DNA of 64,000 nt from an uncultured Balneola sp. (GTDB lineage: Bacteria; Bacteroidota; Rhodothermia; Balneolales; Balneolaceae): positions 1 through 64,000 of the forward strand of contig CAJXQC010000005.1 in NCBI GenBank assembly GCA_913058495.1, read 5' to 3'. The notes under the pieces were generated by a model that was given only the letters and a program-made list of their open reading frames with translations, was not told where the DNA came from and ran no database searches. A program made the translations under genes and the position numbers. Below, one piece after another: positions 26,880-34,907 of this stretch (position 1 is the stretch's first letter; the number at the start of each line of letters is the position of its first letter).

Positions 26880-27656
26880 TCAGAAATTATTTATCAAGCT
26901 TAAAGCCCACTTATCATTCTTTTTCCGAAGATTTCTGAGTGCGTGTTTAATGATCCATACTCTTTCTTTGGTTGGATTCTCGCTCCACTTTTTGATCACA
27001 TTCTTAGCAATTTCAGGATTGTCTTTCAAAATATCATTAAGACAGTTGGCTACTGATTTCTGAACATATTTTGAAGGATCATCTTTAAGGTTTTCCAGAA
27101 TAGGAAATAATGGAGTCGGATCATCTATAAACATCTGAAGCTTGGTGGCCCAAGGCAACCTCGGTCGACCGCCTTCACTTGATAACCTTCGGATGTGTTT
27201 ATTGGAACCCATCGACCAAGTTTCCATCCTTGCCATTGTTTGTTCCGGATATTTTTCAATAAAGGGACGAATAGCATATTCTCCGGTATTTCTCTTGGTG
27301 ATCTCTTCAATGGCTCTCATGGAAACATCAAAATGGTCTAACCCATATTTTTCTACAAATTTTGCAATGGGCATGATCCAGTAATATTCTTTGAACATTC
27401 CGGTTTCTTCATCGTTTTCCGGACCAAGTATTTGAGTCAAAACTTCAATTTGTTCCGGGTAATCGCCTTCCAAATGGTTTTTTAACTCATCGGCTATTAA
27501 CTCCACTCTGTCTTTGAGTTCTAACCCATCAACTCCTGTATCTACTTTTTTGATGAAAGCAGTTGAGTTAAAATCAGATCTAACAGAAAGTAGTTTTTCC
27601 GAAAGCTGTTCTGCTAGTTCTTTATCGAACCAAAGTTTGAGAGGTTTGTAGGGCAT
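26880..27656 (-). CDS. AlkD-like DNA alkylation repair protein
   Basis: The 258-residue protein consists of HEAT-like helical repeats and carries the family block SSEGGRPRLPWATKL at about residues 159-173, followed by repeats with YVQKSVANCLNDI and WIIKHALRNL. AlkD-type glycosylases excise bulky alkylated purines without base flipping. I place it in this family by the RPRLPW motif and the arrangement of repeats. The neighbouring accessory genes suggest it may have arrived with them, although the base composition does not look strikingly different. Confidence 0.82.
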   Translation of the reverse strand: MPYKPLKLWFDKELAEQLSEKLLSVRSDFNSTAFIKKVDTGVDGLELKDRVELIADELKNHLEGDYPEQIEVLTQILGPENDEETGMFKEYYWIMPIAKFVEKYGLDHFDVSMRAIEEITKRNTGEYAIRPFIEKYPEQTMARMETWSMGSNKHIRRLSSEGGRPRLPWATKLQMFIDDPTPLFPILENLKDDPSKYVQKSVANCLNDILKDNPEIAKNVIKKWSENPTKERVWIIKHALRNLRKKNDKWALSLINNF

Positions 27657-27668
27657 ATAAAGGCGGGT

Positions 27669-27696
27669 GAAACAGAATTATCTGAATTAAAGGATT
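27669..27696 (+). repeat. 28 nt repeat, copy A, downstream of the GxxExxY gene
   Basis: This copy is identical at 23 of 28 positions, by eye, to the segment at 28101-28128. Its core is CAGAATT...GAATTAAAG. The two copies bracket the GxxExxY gene in direct orientation. Confidence 0.7.
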
Positions 27697-27711
27697 GTCA
27701 GAATGCTTGAA

Positions 27712-28092
27712 TTATTTTGGATGATATTTGGGATTGAACAACAATTTATATTCCATGCTTTTACCTCCAAAATTAATTAATAATCCCAACGGAAAATCAT
27801 AAGCAACGGTATAATTTTTTGCTTGTGCAAGATGAACATCTTCAAGCTTTGTAACGGCTTTTATTTCAATAATTACTTTTTCTTCTACTACAAAATCTGC
27901 TCTTCTTGTTCCTACCTGTACATCTTTATAAAATATAGCTTGTTTCTTCTCTCTTTCGAAATTCAATCCGGTTTCTTCCAGCTCCATTTTAAGACAACGC
28001 TGGTATATAACTTCCTGAAAGCCCGGACCAATAGTATTGTGAACATTCATTGCACAACCTATAATCTTATAAGTGAGCTCATTTTTAATCAT
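27712..28092 (-). CDS. GxxExxY family protein
   Basis: The 126-residue protein carries the defining motif GFQEVIY at about residues 24-30, within CAMNVHNTIGPGFQEVIYQ. The segment ADFVVEEKVIIEIKAV has the Asp...ExK arrangement of the PD-(D/E)xK nuclease fold. The biological role of this family is not established. The gene stands alone between repeats related to each other in sequence, a common setting for dispersed, possibly mobile genes. The flanking genes are on the same strand. Confidence 0.88.
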   Translation of the reverse strand: MIKNELTYKIIGCAMNVHNTIGPGFQEVIYQRCLKMELEETGLNFEREKKQAIFYKDVQVGTRRADFVVEEKVIIEIKAVTKLEDVHLAQAKNYTVAYDFPLGLLINFGGKSMEYKLLFNPKYHPK

Positions 28093-28100
28093 AGCAATCT

Positions 28101-28128
28101 GAAGCAGAATTTACAGAATTAAAGAATT
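28101..28128 (+). repeat. 28 nt repeat, copy B, upstream of the GxxExxY gene
   Basis: Direct repeat of 27669-27696 (23 of 28 identical). It occupies the region just upstream of the start codon of the minus-strand GxxExxY gene and so may overlap its promoter. Confidence 0.7.
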
Positions 28129-28147
28129 AGTATAATTAAGGGAACTA

Positions 28148-28186
28148 AATTCTGTAAATCCAGAAATCTTGATAATTCTGTTTCAG
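28148..28186 (-). repeat. repeat copy C, inverted
   Basis: Read on the minus strand this segment begins CTGAAACAGAATTATC, sharing 14 nt exactly with copy A, and ends TTTACAGAATT, shared with copy B. It is therefore an inverted, internally expanded relative of the same repeat family. Confidence 0.65.
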
Positions 28187-28205
28187 ATTTTATTGGATTA
28201 TCGTA

Positions 28206-29399
28206 CTACCCCAAACTCGCCAACCCTTTTCTAAACCTCTCTATAGCATCTTCAAGGTCATTCATCGATGCTGCGTAACTCATTCTCAATCCGTTCGGTT
28301 CGCCAAAAGCGTCACCAGGAACGAGAGCTAAGCCGAATTCTTCCAGCAAGTACAAACATAATTCAGTTGAGGATGCAATCTTGCTTCCGTCCGGTTTTGA
28401 TGAATTCAGATAATGAGATATATCAGGAAACACATAAAATGCTCCACCGGGTGAGAAGCAGCTTACTCCTTCAATAGCATTCAATGAATTAACCATGAAA
28501 TCACGACGTTTTTTAAACTGATCACGCATGGCTTTTACTTCATCCAATGAACCATTATATGCCGCTTCTGCTGCTTTTTGAGATATGGAAGAAGGTGCAG
28601 AAGTTTCCTGACTTTGAATTTTGGACACAGCACTTACAACTTCATTGCTGGCTGCAAGGTAGCCTAATCTCCAGCCGGTCATTGCAAACCCTTTGGAAAA
28701 TCCGTTAACCAATAACACCCTATCTTTAAGATCAGGAGCTACATTTAAAATACTGACATGATCGCTGTCAAAAACGATATACTCGTAGATTTCGTCCGAA
28801 ACAATATAAATTTCAGGATGATTACGCAGCACATTTGCTAAACCTTCCAGTTCTTCTTTGGAATAACACGCTCCGGTAGGATTTGAAGGTGAGCAAAGAA
28901 TGATTGCTTTAGTTTTGTCTGTTATAGAATCTTCAAGCTGCTGTGGCGTAAGTTTAAAATCATTTTCAAAAGACGTTCTTACTAAGACAGATTCTCCTTC
29001 AGCCAAACGAACCATTTCAGGATAAGAAACCCAGAACGGAGCAGGAATAATTACTTCATCGCCTTTATTTACGATAGCCAATAAACCAAAACCAACAGAT
29101 TGTTTCGCACCATTAGAGCAGATGATCTGTGATGCATCGTAATCCAAACCATTATCTCTTTTCAGTTTTGCAACGATGGCTTCGCGTAGTTCCGGAGTTC
29201 CGGTATTCATCGTATACCCATGAAAACCATCATTAATTGCTTTTATAGCAGCATCGCAAATATGTCGCGGAGTTTTAAAATCAGGTTCTCCGGCGCTGAG
29301 AGAAACTACAGACTTGCCTTGTCTTTTTAGTTCTTTAGCTTTTCCGGTGATCTTTAAAGTTTCTGACGGCTGAAGGTTTTGTGCCCTGTTGGATATCAT
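28206..29399 (-). CDS. pyridoxal-phosphate aminotransferase (aspartate aminotransferase type)
   Basis: This class I/II aminotransferase (397 residues) probably converts aspartate and 2-oxoglutarate to oxaloacetate and glutamate. PLP-binding features are visible: SPSNPTG with Asn173, SDEIYEYI with Asp202 and Tyr205, and the Schiff-base Lys236 in NGFSKGFAMTGWRLG. The LRMSYA motif near the end carries the substrate-carboxylate Arg. It belongs to the subgroup of Thermus-type AspC (I-gamma), where some members also use prephenate. Exact substrate preference is not readable. Confidence 0.9.
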   Translation of the reverse strand: MISNRAQNLQPSETLKITGKAKELKRQGKSVVSLSAGEPDFKTPRHICDAAIKAINDGFHGYTMNTGTPELREAIVAKLKRDNGLDYDASQIICSNGAKQSVGFGLLAIVNKGDEVIIPAPFWVSYPEMVRLAEGESVLVRTSFENDFKLTPQQLEDSITDKTKAIILCSPSNPTGACYSKEELEGLANVLRNHPEIYIVSDEIYEYIVFDSDHVSILNVAPDLKDRVLLVNGFSKGFAMTGWRLGYLAASNEVVSAVSKIQSQETSAPSSISQKAAEAAYNGSLDEVKAMRDQFKKRRDFMVNSLNAIEGVSCFSPGGAFYVFPDISHYLNSSKPDGSKIASSTELCLYLLEEFGLALVPGDAFGEPNGLRMSYAASMNDLEDAIERFRKGLASLG

Positions 29400-29567
29400 G
29401 CGCGGGATGATTGGATTGGAGTGTAATTATTGTGCAGGCGGAAAATCCCAAATAGTTAGGTAAAAGGGAAACGTTATTTCAAGAACAAAAAACAAAGTTC
29501 AAAAACCAAATAACAACCTGAGAGGATTAAGCAAGCAGATCCTTCAGATTCTGCTGAACAGGGCTCG

Positions 29568-30059
29568 CTATTTATTCAGCTTTTCCAGTAGAGCTTTTGC
29601 AACTCTCTCGGGGACAAATGATGAAAGATCTCCATTCCAGTGAGCTACTTCTTTTACCAGCGATGCGGAAATGAAAGTGAAATGTTCATCGGGCATTAAA
29701 AAGACAGTGTCGACTTCAGGAGCTAATCTTTTATTGGTAAGCGCCATGCGGAATTCGTACTCAAAATCAGAAATTTGTCGTACACCTCTGATCAATGTAT
29801 TAGCTTTTACTTTCTTGGCATGATTTACAAGCAATCCTGTAAACTGATCGACTTCAACATTTTTTGCCCACTCTTTACCTTTCAGGCACTCTTTGATGAG
29901 TTCCACTCTTTCATCACCTGAAAAAACAGCATTCTTTCGGTGATTTACAGCAACAGTCACCAAAACCTTATCAAAAAGATTGGTGGCACGTTCTAAAATA
30001 TCTAGATGACCAAACGTAATGGGATCAAAAGAACCGGGGTATAAGGCAATGTGTTTCAT
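29568..30059 (-). CDS. coaD: phosphopantetheine adenylyltransferase
   Basis: CoaD makes dephospho-CoA from phosphopantetheine and ATP. The 163-residue length is normal. The nucleotidyltransferase motif GSFDPITFGH is at residues 9-18, NTLIRGVRQISDFEYE in the middle, and the ISASLVKEVAHWNGD motif near the C-terminus. It starts 9 nt after the stop of rsmD, an arrangement conserved in many bacteria. Confidence 0.97.
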   Translation of the reverse strand: MKHIALYPGSFDPITFGHLDILERATNLFDKVLVTVAVNHRKNAVFSGDERVELIKECLKGKEWAKNVEVDQFTGLLVNHAKKVKANTLIRGVRQISDFEYEFRMALTNKRLAPEVDTVFLMPDEHFTFISASLVKEVAHWNGDLSSFVPERVAKALLEKLNK

Positions 30060-30068
30060 AAGAGGAGT

Positions 30069-30623
30069 TTATTTAGAATCTACCGGATGCTTTTCAAAAA
30101 TACTAACGGTTGTTCTGCCGTAAGCTTTGCTAAAAAAGTGATGAGGATGCTCTTCGTAATTGTGATATTTATCATGTTCCAGAATAAACCAACCATCTTC
30201 ATTCAGCCAATCATTATCTATAATTTCTGCGATCATCTGATCCATCCACTCATACCAGTATGGTGGGTCACAGAAAATAAAATCGTAGCTCATAGTTCTA
30301 TTTTCTAGAAACTGCTGAACATCCGAAACCACGGTTCTGATATTTTTTTCGATCTCGAAATCAGCTGCTACTTTTTCGATCAGTTTAATATTATTCGGTT
30401 TAATATCTACGAAAGTAACTTGCTTGGCTCCGCGTGAAATTGCTTCAAAACCCAAATTTCCTGACCCACCAAAAAGATCCAGAATTACAGAGTTCTCCAG
30501 ATATTTGTATGCCACGATCTTATTAAAGATGCTTTCTTTGGTTCGATCAGTCGTAGGGCGTACATCTAATCCTTTTGGGATTGAAAATCGTCGTCCTTTA
30601 AGCTTTCCGGTAATTATTCGCAT
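30069..30623 (-). CDS. rsmD: 16S rRNA (guanine966-N2)-methyltransferase RsmD
   Basis: RsmD methylates G966 of 16S rRNA using SAM. ATG at 30623 is preferred because it gives MRIITGKLKGRRF, the usual family N-terminus, whereas the open frame starting at 30668 would add an unusual hydrophobic leader. The 184-residue product has RPTTDRTKESIFN, the SAM-binding VILDLFGGSGNLGFEAISRG, and the catalytic FCDPPYW. It lies directly before coaD. Confidence 0.95.
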   Translation of the reverse strand: MRIITGKLKGRRFSIPKGLDVRPTTDRTKESIFNKIVAYKYLENSVILDLFGGSGNLGFEAISRGAKQVTFVDIKPNNIKLIEKVAADFEIEKNIRTVVSDVQQFLENRTMSYDFIFCDPPYWYEWMDQMIAEIIDNDWLNEDGWFILEHDKYHNYEEHPHHFFSKAYGRTTVSIFEKHPVDSK

Positions 30624-30670
30624 GTAGGGTACTATTTTTGATATAATATAAGGAAACAACTGCAACACCG

Positions 30671-30713
30671 TAACACCATCACACTAATTAAGTGTTATAG
30701 TGTGATGGTGTTA
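30671..30713. repeat. long perfect palindromic stem between rsmD and the DUF3822-like gene
   Basis: TAACACCATCACACT (30671-30685) is followed 13 nt later by its exact reverse complement (30699-30713), a 15 bp stem. An internal alternative stem ACACT/AGTGT also exists, and GTGTTATAG is repeated directly at 30692-30700 and 30708-30716. There is no T run, so it is not a standard terminator. It could be a REP-like element or an mRNA-stabilising structure. Confidence 0.75.
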
Positions 30714-30732
30714 TAGTTTGGTTGTTGTAAGG

Positions 30733-31593
30733 TTAAAAATCCAAGCTCAACAGAATTGCCGGAAAACCTGCTGCAAGATCAAATCCGTAGGTTTCTTCTT
30801 CTGCTTCAACGCCGATAGATTCTAAAGAATTCAAATGTGTTATTTCAGAAGATGGATCCCAAAAACTTTGAAGCGTTTGTTCTGTTTCATGTGTATGGTG
30901 ACCAAACAGAAAAATGTTTTCATGTAAACCATTCATCCAGGAAGAATTTGTGGCTTGTTGTAACCAGTGGTAGGGAGTATCAGAAATTTGATCGAACTGG
31001 AAGTAAGTGGCCGCTCTGAATTTGCCCAACATAAAAGAAGTCATTGTAAGCACATTTTTATGACAACCGATCATCATAAATGAACCTCCGGGTTTTTGAA
31101 AAGAAGACCATTTTTTTGCAATCTCAAAATCGCTGGCAAAATCAGTAACCGCAATTTTTTCTGTAAGGTCATTGAAACCCTGCATAACTGCCCTTCTTCT
31201 CAAACAAAGAAATTTAAATGAAGACTTACTCAAACTGTGCCATGTAGGCTCTACGTCACCACGGTCAATTCCCTTCATTAAAATTGAAAGATGATCCTCA
31301 CGTTCGTCGGCATTATCATAAACAACTTTTGGAAGAGCTGTCCAGCATTCTTCTCCGGGATGAGTGAGAGCGCGAACAGATTGAATACTGTTCTCTTTAA
31401 AAATACGCTCAAATGTTGTCTGAAGTATAGGAAAGTATTCCTCATTTCGGGTAGTGATGGCTCGATTTACATCAAAATTAAAGTCAAACGAGCCTATACG
31501 AAAAAGGTGCTTGCTGTTTTGAGGATCGTTGAGAGCATAAAAAAGTCGATCAGCAAAAAAACAAACACCCAGGTTTGAGGTGGATTCGCTCAT
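30733..31593 (-). CDS. DUF3822-like protein
   Basis: The 286-residue protein lacks a signal peptide or membrane segments. Its opening LGVCFFADRLFYALND and the later hydrophobic-strand pattern, together with its location immediately upstream of rsmD and coaD, fit DUF3822, a Bacteroidota family thought to have an actin/ASKHA-like ATPase fold. I have not aligned it and the ATPase residues are not obvious. Its ATG overlaps the stop of the preceding gene by one base (TAATG), so the two are translationally coupled. Confidence 0.62.
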   Translation of the reverse strand: MSESTSNLGVCFFADRLFYALNDPQNSKHLFRIGSFDFNFDVNRAITTRNEEYFPILQTTFERIFKENSIQSVRALTHPGEECWTALPKVVYDNADEREDHLSILMKGIDRGDVEPTWHSLSKSSFKFLCLRRRAVMQGFNDLTEKIAVTDFASDFEIAKKWSSFQKPGGSFMMIGCHKNVLTMTSFMLGKFRAATYFQFDQISDTPYHWLQQATNSSWMNGLHENIFLFGHHTHETEQTLQSFWDPSSEITHLNSLESIGVEAEEETYGFDLAAGFPAILLSLDF

Positions 31594-32069
31594 TAATTCC
31601 AGCTAGGAGCATTTCGCATTGTAGTTCTTGATAAACTACCGATTGCGTCATCATAATCTTCACTTGGATCCTCTAGCAAATACAGCGGAGGACGAATAGT
31701 ATCGTTTACAGAATAGATGAATCGTTGTTGATCTCTTGGTGAGTAGATCAACTGGCCTGGAGTAAAAGCCTCGCCCTGATACGAAAGCAAGCTGTCAGAG
31801 ATTGAAAGCAAAGCAGAATCGCTTTGTACAAATTGAACCACGGAATCCAAACCGCCTTCAGCTGGAGGATACTTTCCATAACGTACATCATACTGAATAA
31901 GAACATCTTTAACGGTGTTCATATGATAGCGAACACGTTCAGTCATAGCCTCACGCTCAAGTACTTTTTGATATGGTGTTACGATTGAATCATATAGAAA
32001 CCAAGAAAGAGCTAAAATTAGGATCCCTAAAACGATGCTTAAAACTTTATTACGCGTATCAATATTCAT
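31593..32069 (-). CDS. membrane-anchored protein resembling a major pseudopilin
   Basis: The 158-residue protein has one N-terminal hydrophobic helix (about 10-27) followed by an extended helix and a periplasmic domain. The region MNTVKDVLIQYDVRYGKYPP and the following EGGLDSVVQFV resemble GspG-type pseudopilins, in which the helix is followed by the YP..EGL motif. The prepilin peptidase site (Gly before Phe-Thr-Leu) is absent, so it is probably not processed as a pilin. It may be a membrane-fixed relative. Function unknown. Confidence 0.6.
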   Translation of the reverse strand: MNIDTRNKVLSIVLGILILALSWFLYDSIVTPYQKVLEREAMTERVRYHMNTVKDVLIQYDVRYGKYPPAEGGLDSVVQFVQSDSALLSISDSLLSYQGEAFTPGQLIYSPRDQQRFIYSVNDTIRPPLYLLEDPSEDYDDAIGSLSRTTMRNAPSWN

Positions 32070-32240
32070 TTGAAATAAAAGTCAGTTAATTGTAAAGAAT
32101 TTTGGAACTTTGAGAGGGTAAAAATACATTCGCACCCATATATATGCAACCATTGTAACTGATGTAAATGTAAATCTGTAATTAAGTAATGCCTGCTATG
32201 CATAAAAGGTGTTTTTATTACATAAAAAAACAAGTTTAGC

Positions 32241-33551
32241 TTGAATAAAAGAGTACTTCAATTAGCCATACCTAATATTATCAGCAATATTTCCGTACCC
32301 TTGCTGGGGGCAGTGGATACAGCAGTAATAGGACATTTAGAGCATGTTTATTATTTGGGAGCCATAGCGGTTGGGAGTATTATCTTTGATTTTATTTTTT
32401 GGGGATTCGGTTTTCTGAGAATGGGAACAACAGGTTTGGTCGCTCAAGCATACGGCGCAGAAAACATTCACAGAACAAAAGTAATTCTCATAAGAGTGCT
32501 TTTGGTGGCTCTGGCAGGGTCAGTAGCTATACTGTTACTGCAGTATCCCTTAATCGAATTTTCTTTGTGGGTTATAGACGCTTCTCCGGAAGTTGAAGAA
32601 TACACTCGTATTTACTATAAGATCAGGGTGTTTTCGGCACCGGCTACCTTAAGTCTGTTTGCTATAAACGGTTGGTTTCTTGGAATGCAAAATGCACGAT
32701 ACCCGATGATCATAACCATATTCCTGAATATCCTGAATATTGCACTGAACCTGACCTTCGTATTCTATTTTGGAATGAATGTTGATGGCGTTGCATGGGG
32801 TAGTTTGCTTTCCAGCTATTTAGCAGTTGTGCTGGCGGTAATTCTATATCTGAGCACCTATAATAAAGTAAAACTTAAAGTTTCATGGAGTGACCTGATC
32901 GAGCTTGAGGAACTGAAAAAATTCTTCAGCGTGAATCGGGATATTTTTATCAGAACCTTGTGTCTTATTTTTTCATATGGCTTTTTTACGGCTTCATCAG
33001 CAGAAATGGGAGATGTTTGGCTGGCTGCGAATACGATATTACTTCAGCTCTGGTATATAAGCGCTTATGCAGTTGACGGTTTTGCATACGCTGCAGAAAG
33101 CTTGGTAGGAAAATATGTGGGAGCTATGGATTTCAAAAAAATGAGGAAAGCTATTTGGACATGTATGGCATGGGGATTGGGATTCGGTGTTGTGGGGACA
33201 TTATTTTATGCAGTATTTGATCGCGAGTTGTTATCCATTTTTACTGACAAACCATTGGTCATTGAAACTGCCATGATAGTAGCCATCTGGCTAATTATTG
33301 CTCCATTGATCAATAGCATATGTTTTATTTGGGATGGTGTGTATATCGGAGCAACTTCAACGGGAGCAATGCGAAATTCAATGTTAATCGCTACGATCAT
33401 ATTTTTTGTTCCTGTATATTATTTAGTGAAACCTTTTGCGGGGAATCATGCGTTGTGGATCGCAATGACTTCTTTTATGGTTATAAGAGGGGTTACTTTA
33501 ACATTATTTGCGAAAAAGGAGTTGTTCTTAAAATTTCAACATAAACAATGA
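32241..33551 (+). CDS. MATE family (DinF-like) efflux transporter
   Basis: This 436-residue polytopic membrane protein has about 12 hydrophobic segments. The N-terminal LAIPNIISNISVPLLGAVDTA (residues about 8-28, here read in two parts) and the GFLRMGTTGLVAQAYGA segment are typical of DinF-type MATE antiporters that export organic cations using Na+ or H+. The start is TTG at 32241; no ATG lies upstream in frame. It is divergent from the pseudopilin-like operon, sharing a 171 nt promoter region, and is 4 nt from sixA. The substrate is unknown. Confidence 0.9.
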   Translation: MNKRVLQLAIPNIISNISVPLLGAVDTAVIGHLEHVYYLGAIAVGSIIFDFIFWGFGFLRMGTTGLVAQAYGAENIHRTKVILIRVLLVALAGSVAILLLQYPLIEFSLWVIDASPEVEEYTRIYYKIRVFSAPATLSLFAINGWFLGMQNARYPMIITIFLNILNIALNLTFVFYFGMNVDGVAWGSLLSSYLAVVLAVILYLSTYNKVKLKVSWSDLIELEELKKFFSVNRDIFIRTLCLIFSYGFFTASSAEMGDVWLAANTILLQLWYISAYAVDGFAYAAESLVGKYVGAMDFKKMRKAIWTCMAWGLGFGVVGTLFYAVFDRELLSIFTDKPLVIETAMIVAIWLIIAPLINSICFIWDGVYIGATSTGAMRNSMLIATIIFFVPVYYLVKPFAGNHALWIAMTSFMVIRGVTLTLFAKKELFLKFQHKQ

Positions 33552-33555
33552 GTTC

Positions 33556-34065
33556 ATGAAACAGATACTATTACTTAGACATGCAAAATCGAGTTGGGAT
33601 CACCCCGGGTTGGATGACTTTGACAGACCGCTAGCCAAAAGAGGGTTAAAGGACGCTCCGAGAATGGGGAAATTTCTAAGAAAGACAGGAAGAATTCCGG
33701 ACCTTATCATTGCATCCACTGCACAAAGAGCCAAAGAAACTTCACAGCTTGCTGTAGAAGGAATGAAAGAAGATGAAAATATCATCAGTTGGAACAGTGA
33801 TTTGTATTACGGAAGTATGAGAGATTATTTGAAAGCAATTCAATCAGCCGATGAAGACGTTGAACGAGTAATGATTGTCGGACACAACCCTAAAATGGAA
33901 GATACAGCCGGAGCCTTGATTGGTTCTGAACGCCCTTCCGATGTTCGTATGCCTACTGCTGCTTTAGTGTGTGTGAATACATATGCAGCTAGTTGGGATC
34001 AAGTACAATGGGGAGGTTGCGAACTGGAGTGGATGATGATTCCCAAGGTGTTGAAAGAAATCTGA
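33556..34065 (+). CDS. sixA: SixA-type histidine phosphatase
   Basis: The 169-residue protein has the histidine phosphatase RHG-like motif LLRHAKSSW at residues 6-14 with the nucleophile His8, the SixA block DDFDRPLAKRG, SSTAQRAKET, and the second catalytic His in VGHNPKMED. SixA in E. coli removes phosphate from histidine phosphotransfer domains. The true target here is unknown. Four nt separate it from the MATE gene. Confidence 0.88.
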   Translation: MKQILLLRHAKSSWDHPGLDDFDRPLAKRGLKDAPRMGKFLRKTGRIPDLIIASTAQRAKETSQLAVEGMKEDENIISWNSDLYYGSMRDYLKAIQSADEDVERVMIVGHNPKMEDTAGALIGSERPSDVRMPTAALVCVNTYAASWDQVQWGGCELEWMMIPKVLKEI

Positions 34066-34152
34066 TATCGGCACGAACTTGCTAAACATTTATATGCACT
34101 TTGTTTATATTCAAAAACGAAAACCAATCTACAATTCAAGAATTAATTAAGA

Positions 34153-34500
34153 ATGAATTTTCAGCAAAACTATTTTTTTCTATGTAAAACTCCACTAAGC
34201 GCAGAAGGTGCTGAAGATGTTGAGGTGATAACCAGAGCTGAAGACAGTACAGATTTTTCTCGAGTGTTTAAGGAATATGAAGAGAAAAGATCACATGCCT
34301 TTAACAGTGACAACATCTATAGTGTGGTTCGCGCTGATGATATCTATGATCTGATCCGGATGCCTAATGAAAAGGATGCGAAAGAAGAAGCATACGAAAG
34401 AGCTACTCCTGAGATCATAACAAACCTTCAACATCGTGCAATGCAAGGTAAAGACGCCAATGCGAAAGCTATTTTGAAAGAAGTTTACGATCTGGAGTAA
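34153..34500 (+). CDS. hypothetical protein, 115 residues
   Basis: I recognise no family. The protein is acidic and mostly helical in appearance, with no signal peptide or membrane segment. The N-terminal 15 residues are hydrophobic-aromatic (NYFFLCKTPL) and the remainder is charged (FKEYEEKRSHAF, RMPNEKDAKEEAYERAT). It lies 87 nt after sixA and 85 nt before csbD on the same strand. Possibly a stress-related small protein in view of its neighbours, which is inference only. Confidence 0.6.
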   Translation: MNFQQNYFFLCKTPLSAEGAEDVEVITRAEDSTDFSRVFKEYEEKRSHAFNSDNIYSVVRADDIYDLIRMPNEKDAKEEAYERATPEIITNLQHRAMQGKDANAKAILKEVYDLE

Positions 34501-34585
34501 AAAGGCTTTTCCGTACTAAATGGGAACATTTTCCTTCTTTTGGGAGTTATAATAGTAGCAGAAATGATAAACAAAGCTAATTATT

Positions 34586-34771
34586 ATGAACGACTTAACA
34601 ATTGAAGGAAATTGGAATCAGGTTAAAGGTAAATTAAAGCAAAAATACTCTGACCTTACAGACGACGATCTAAAGTTTCAGGAAGGAAAAGAAGACGAGC
34701 TTTATGGTAGACTACAAGAGAAGCTTGGGAAAACAAAAGATGAGATTAAAGAATTAGTAGCTTCTTTATGA
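34586..34771 (+). CDS. CsbD-family stress protein
   Basis: The 61-residue protein has the CsbD signature [15 protein letters not shown] followed by [20 protein letters not shown] and the terminal amphipathic helix. CsbD-like proteins are abundant under general stress in many bacteria, although the mechanism is unknown. A terminator follows it, so it ends a transcription unit. A putative promoter-like segment with TATAAT occurs at about 34549-34554. Confidence 0.9.
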   Translation: MNDLTIEGNWNQVKGKLKQKYSDLTDDDLKFQEGKEDELYGRLQEKLGKTKDEIKELVASL

Positions 34772-34800
34772 GATTGAAAGAAGCTGATTCACAAAATTAA

Positions 34801-34826
34801 GGAAGTCGAAATGGCTTCCTTTTTTT
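34801..34826 (+). terminator. csbD terminator
   Basis: GGAAGTC (34801-34807) pairs with GGCTTCC (34813-34819), including one G-T pair, with a 5 nt loop and a T7 run to 34826. Intrinsic terminator. Confidence 0.85.
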
Positions 34827-34907
34827 ATGTCTGATGGTTGCAGTTCGGAATCATCAGAGATATTTTAATGTACTATTAATAATCAAAGAAATTAACGACT
34901 GGAGAAT

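Noticed and set aside
29534-29555. Hairpin AGCAGA/TCTGCT as a coaD terminator
   Set aside because: Only 6 bp, with an interior mismatch and no U tract on the minus strand.
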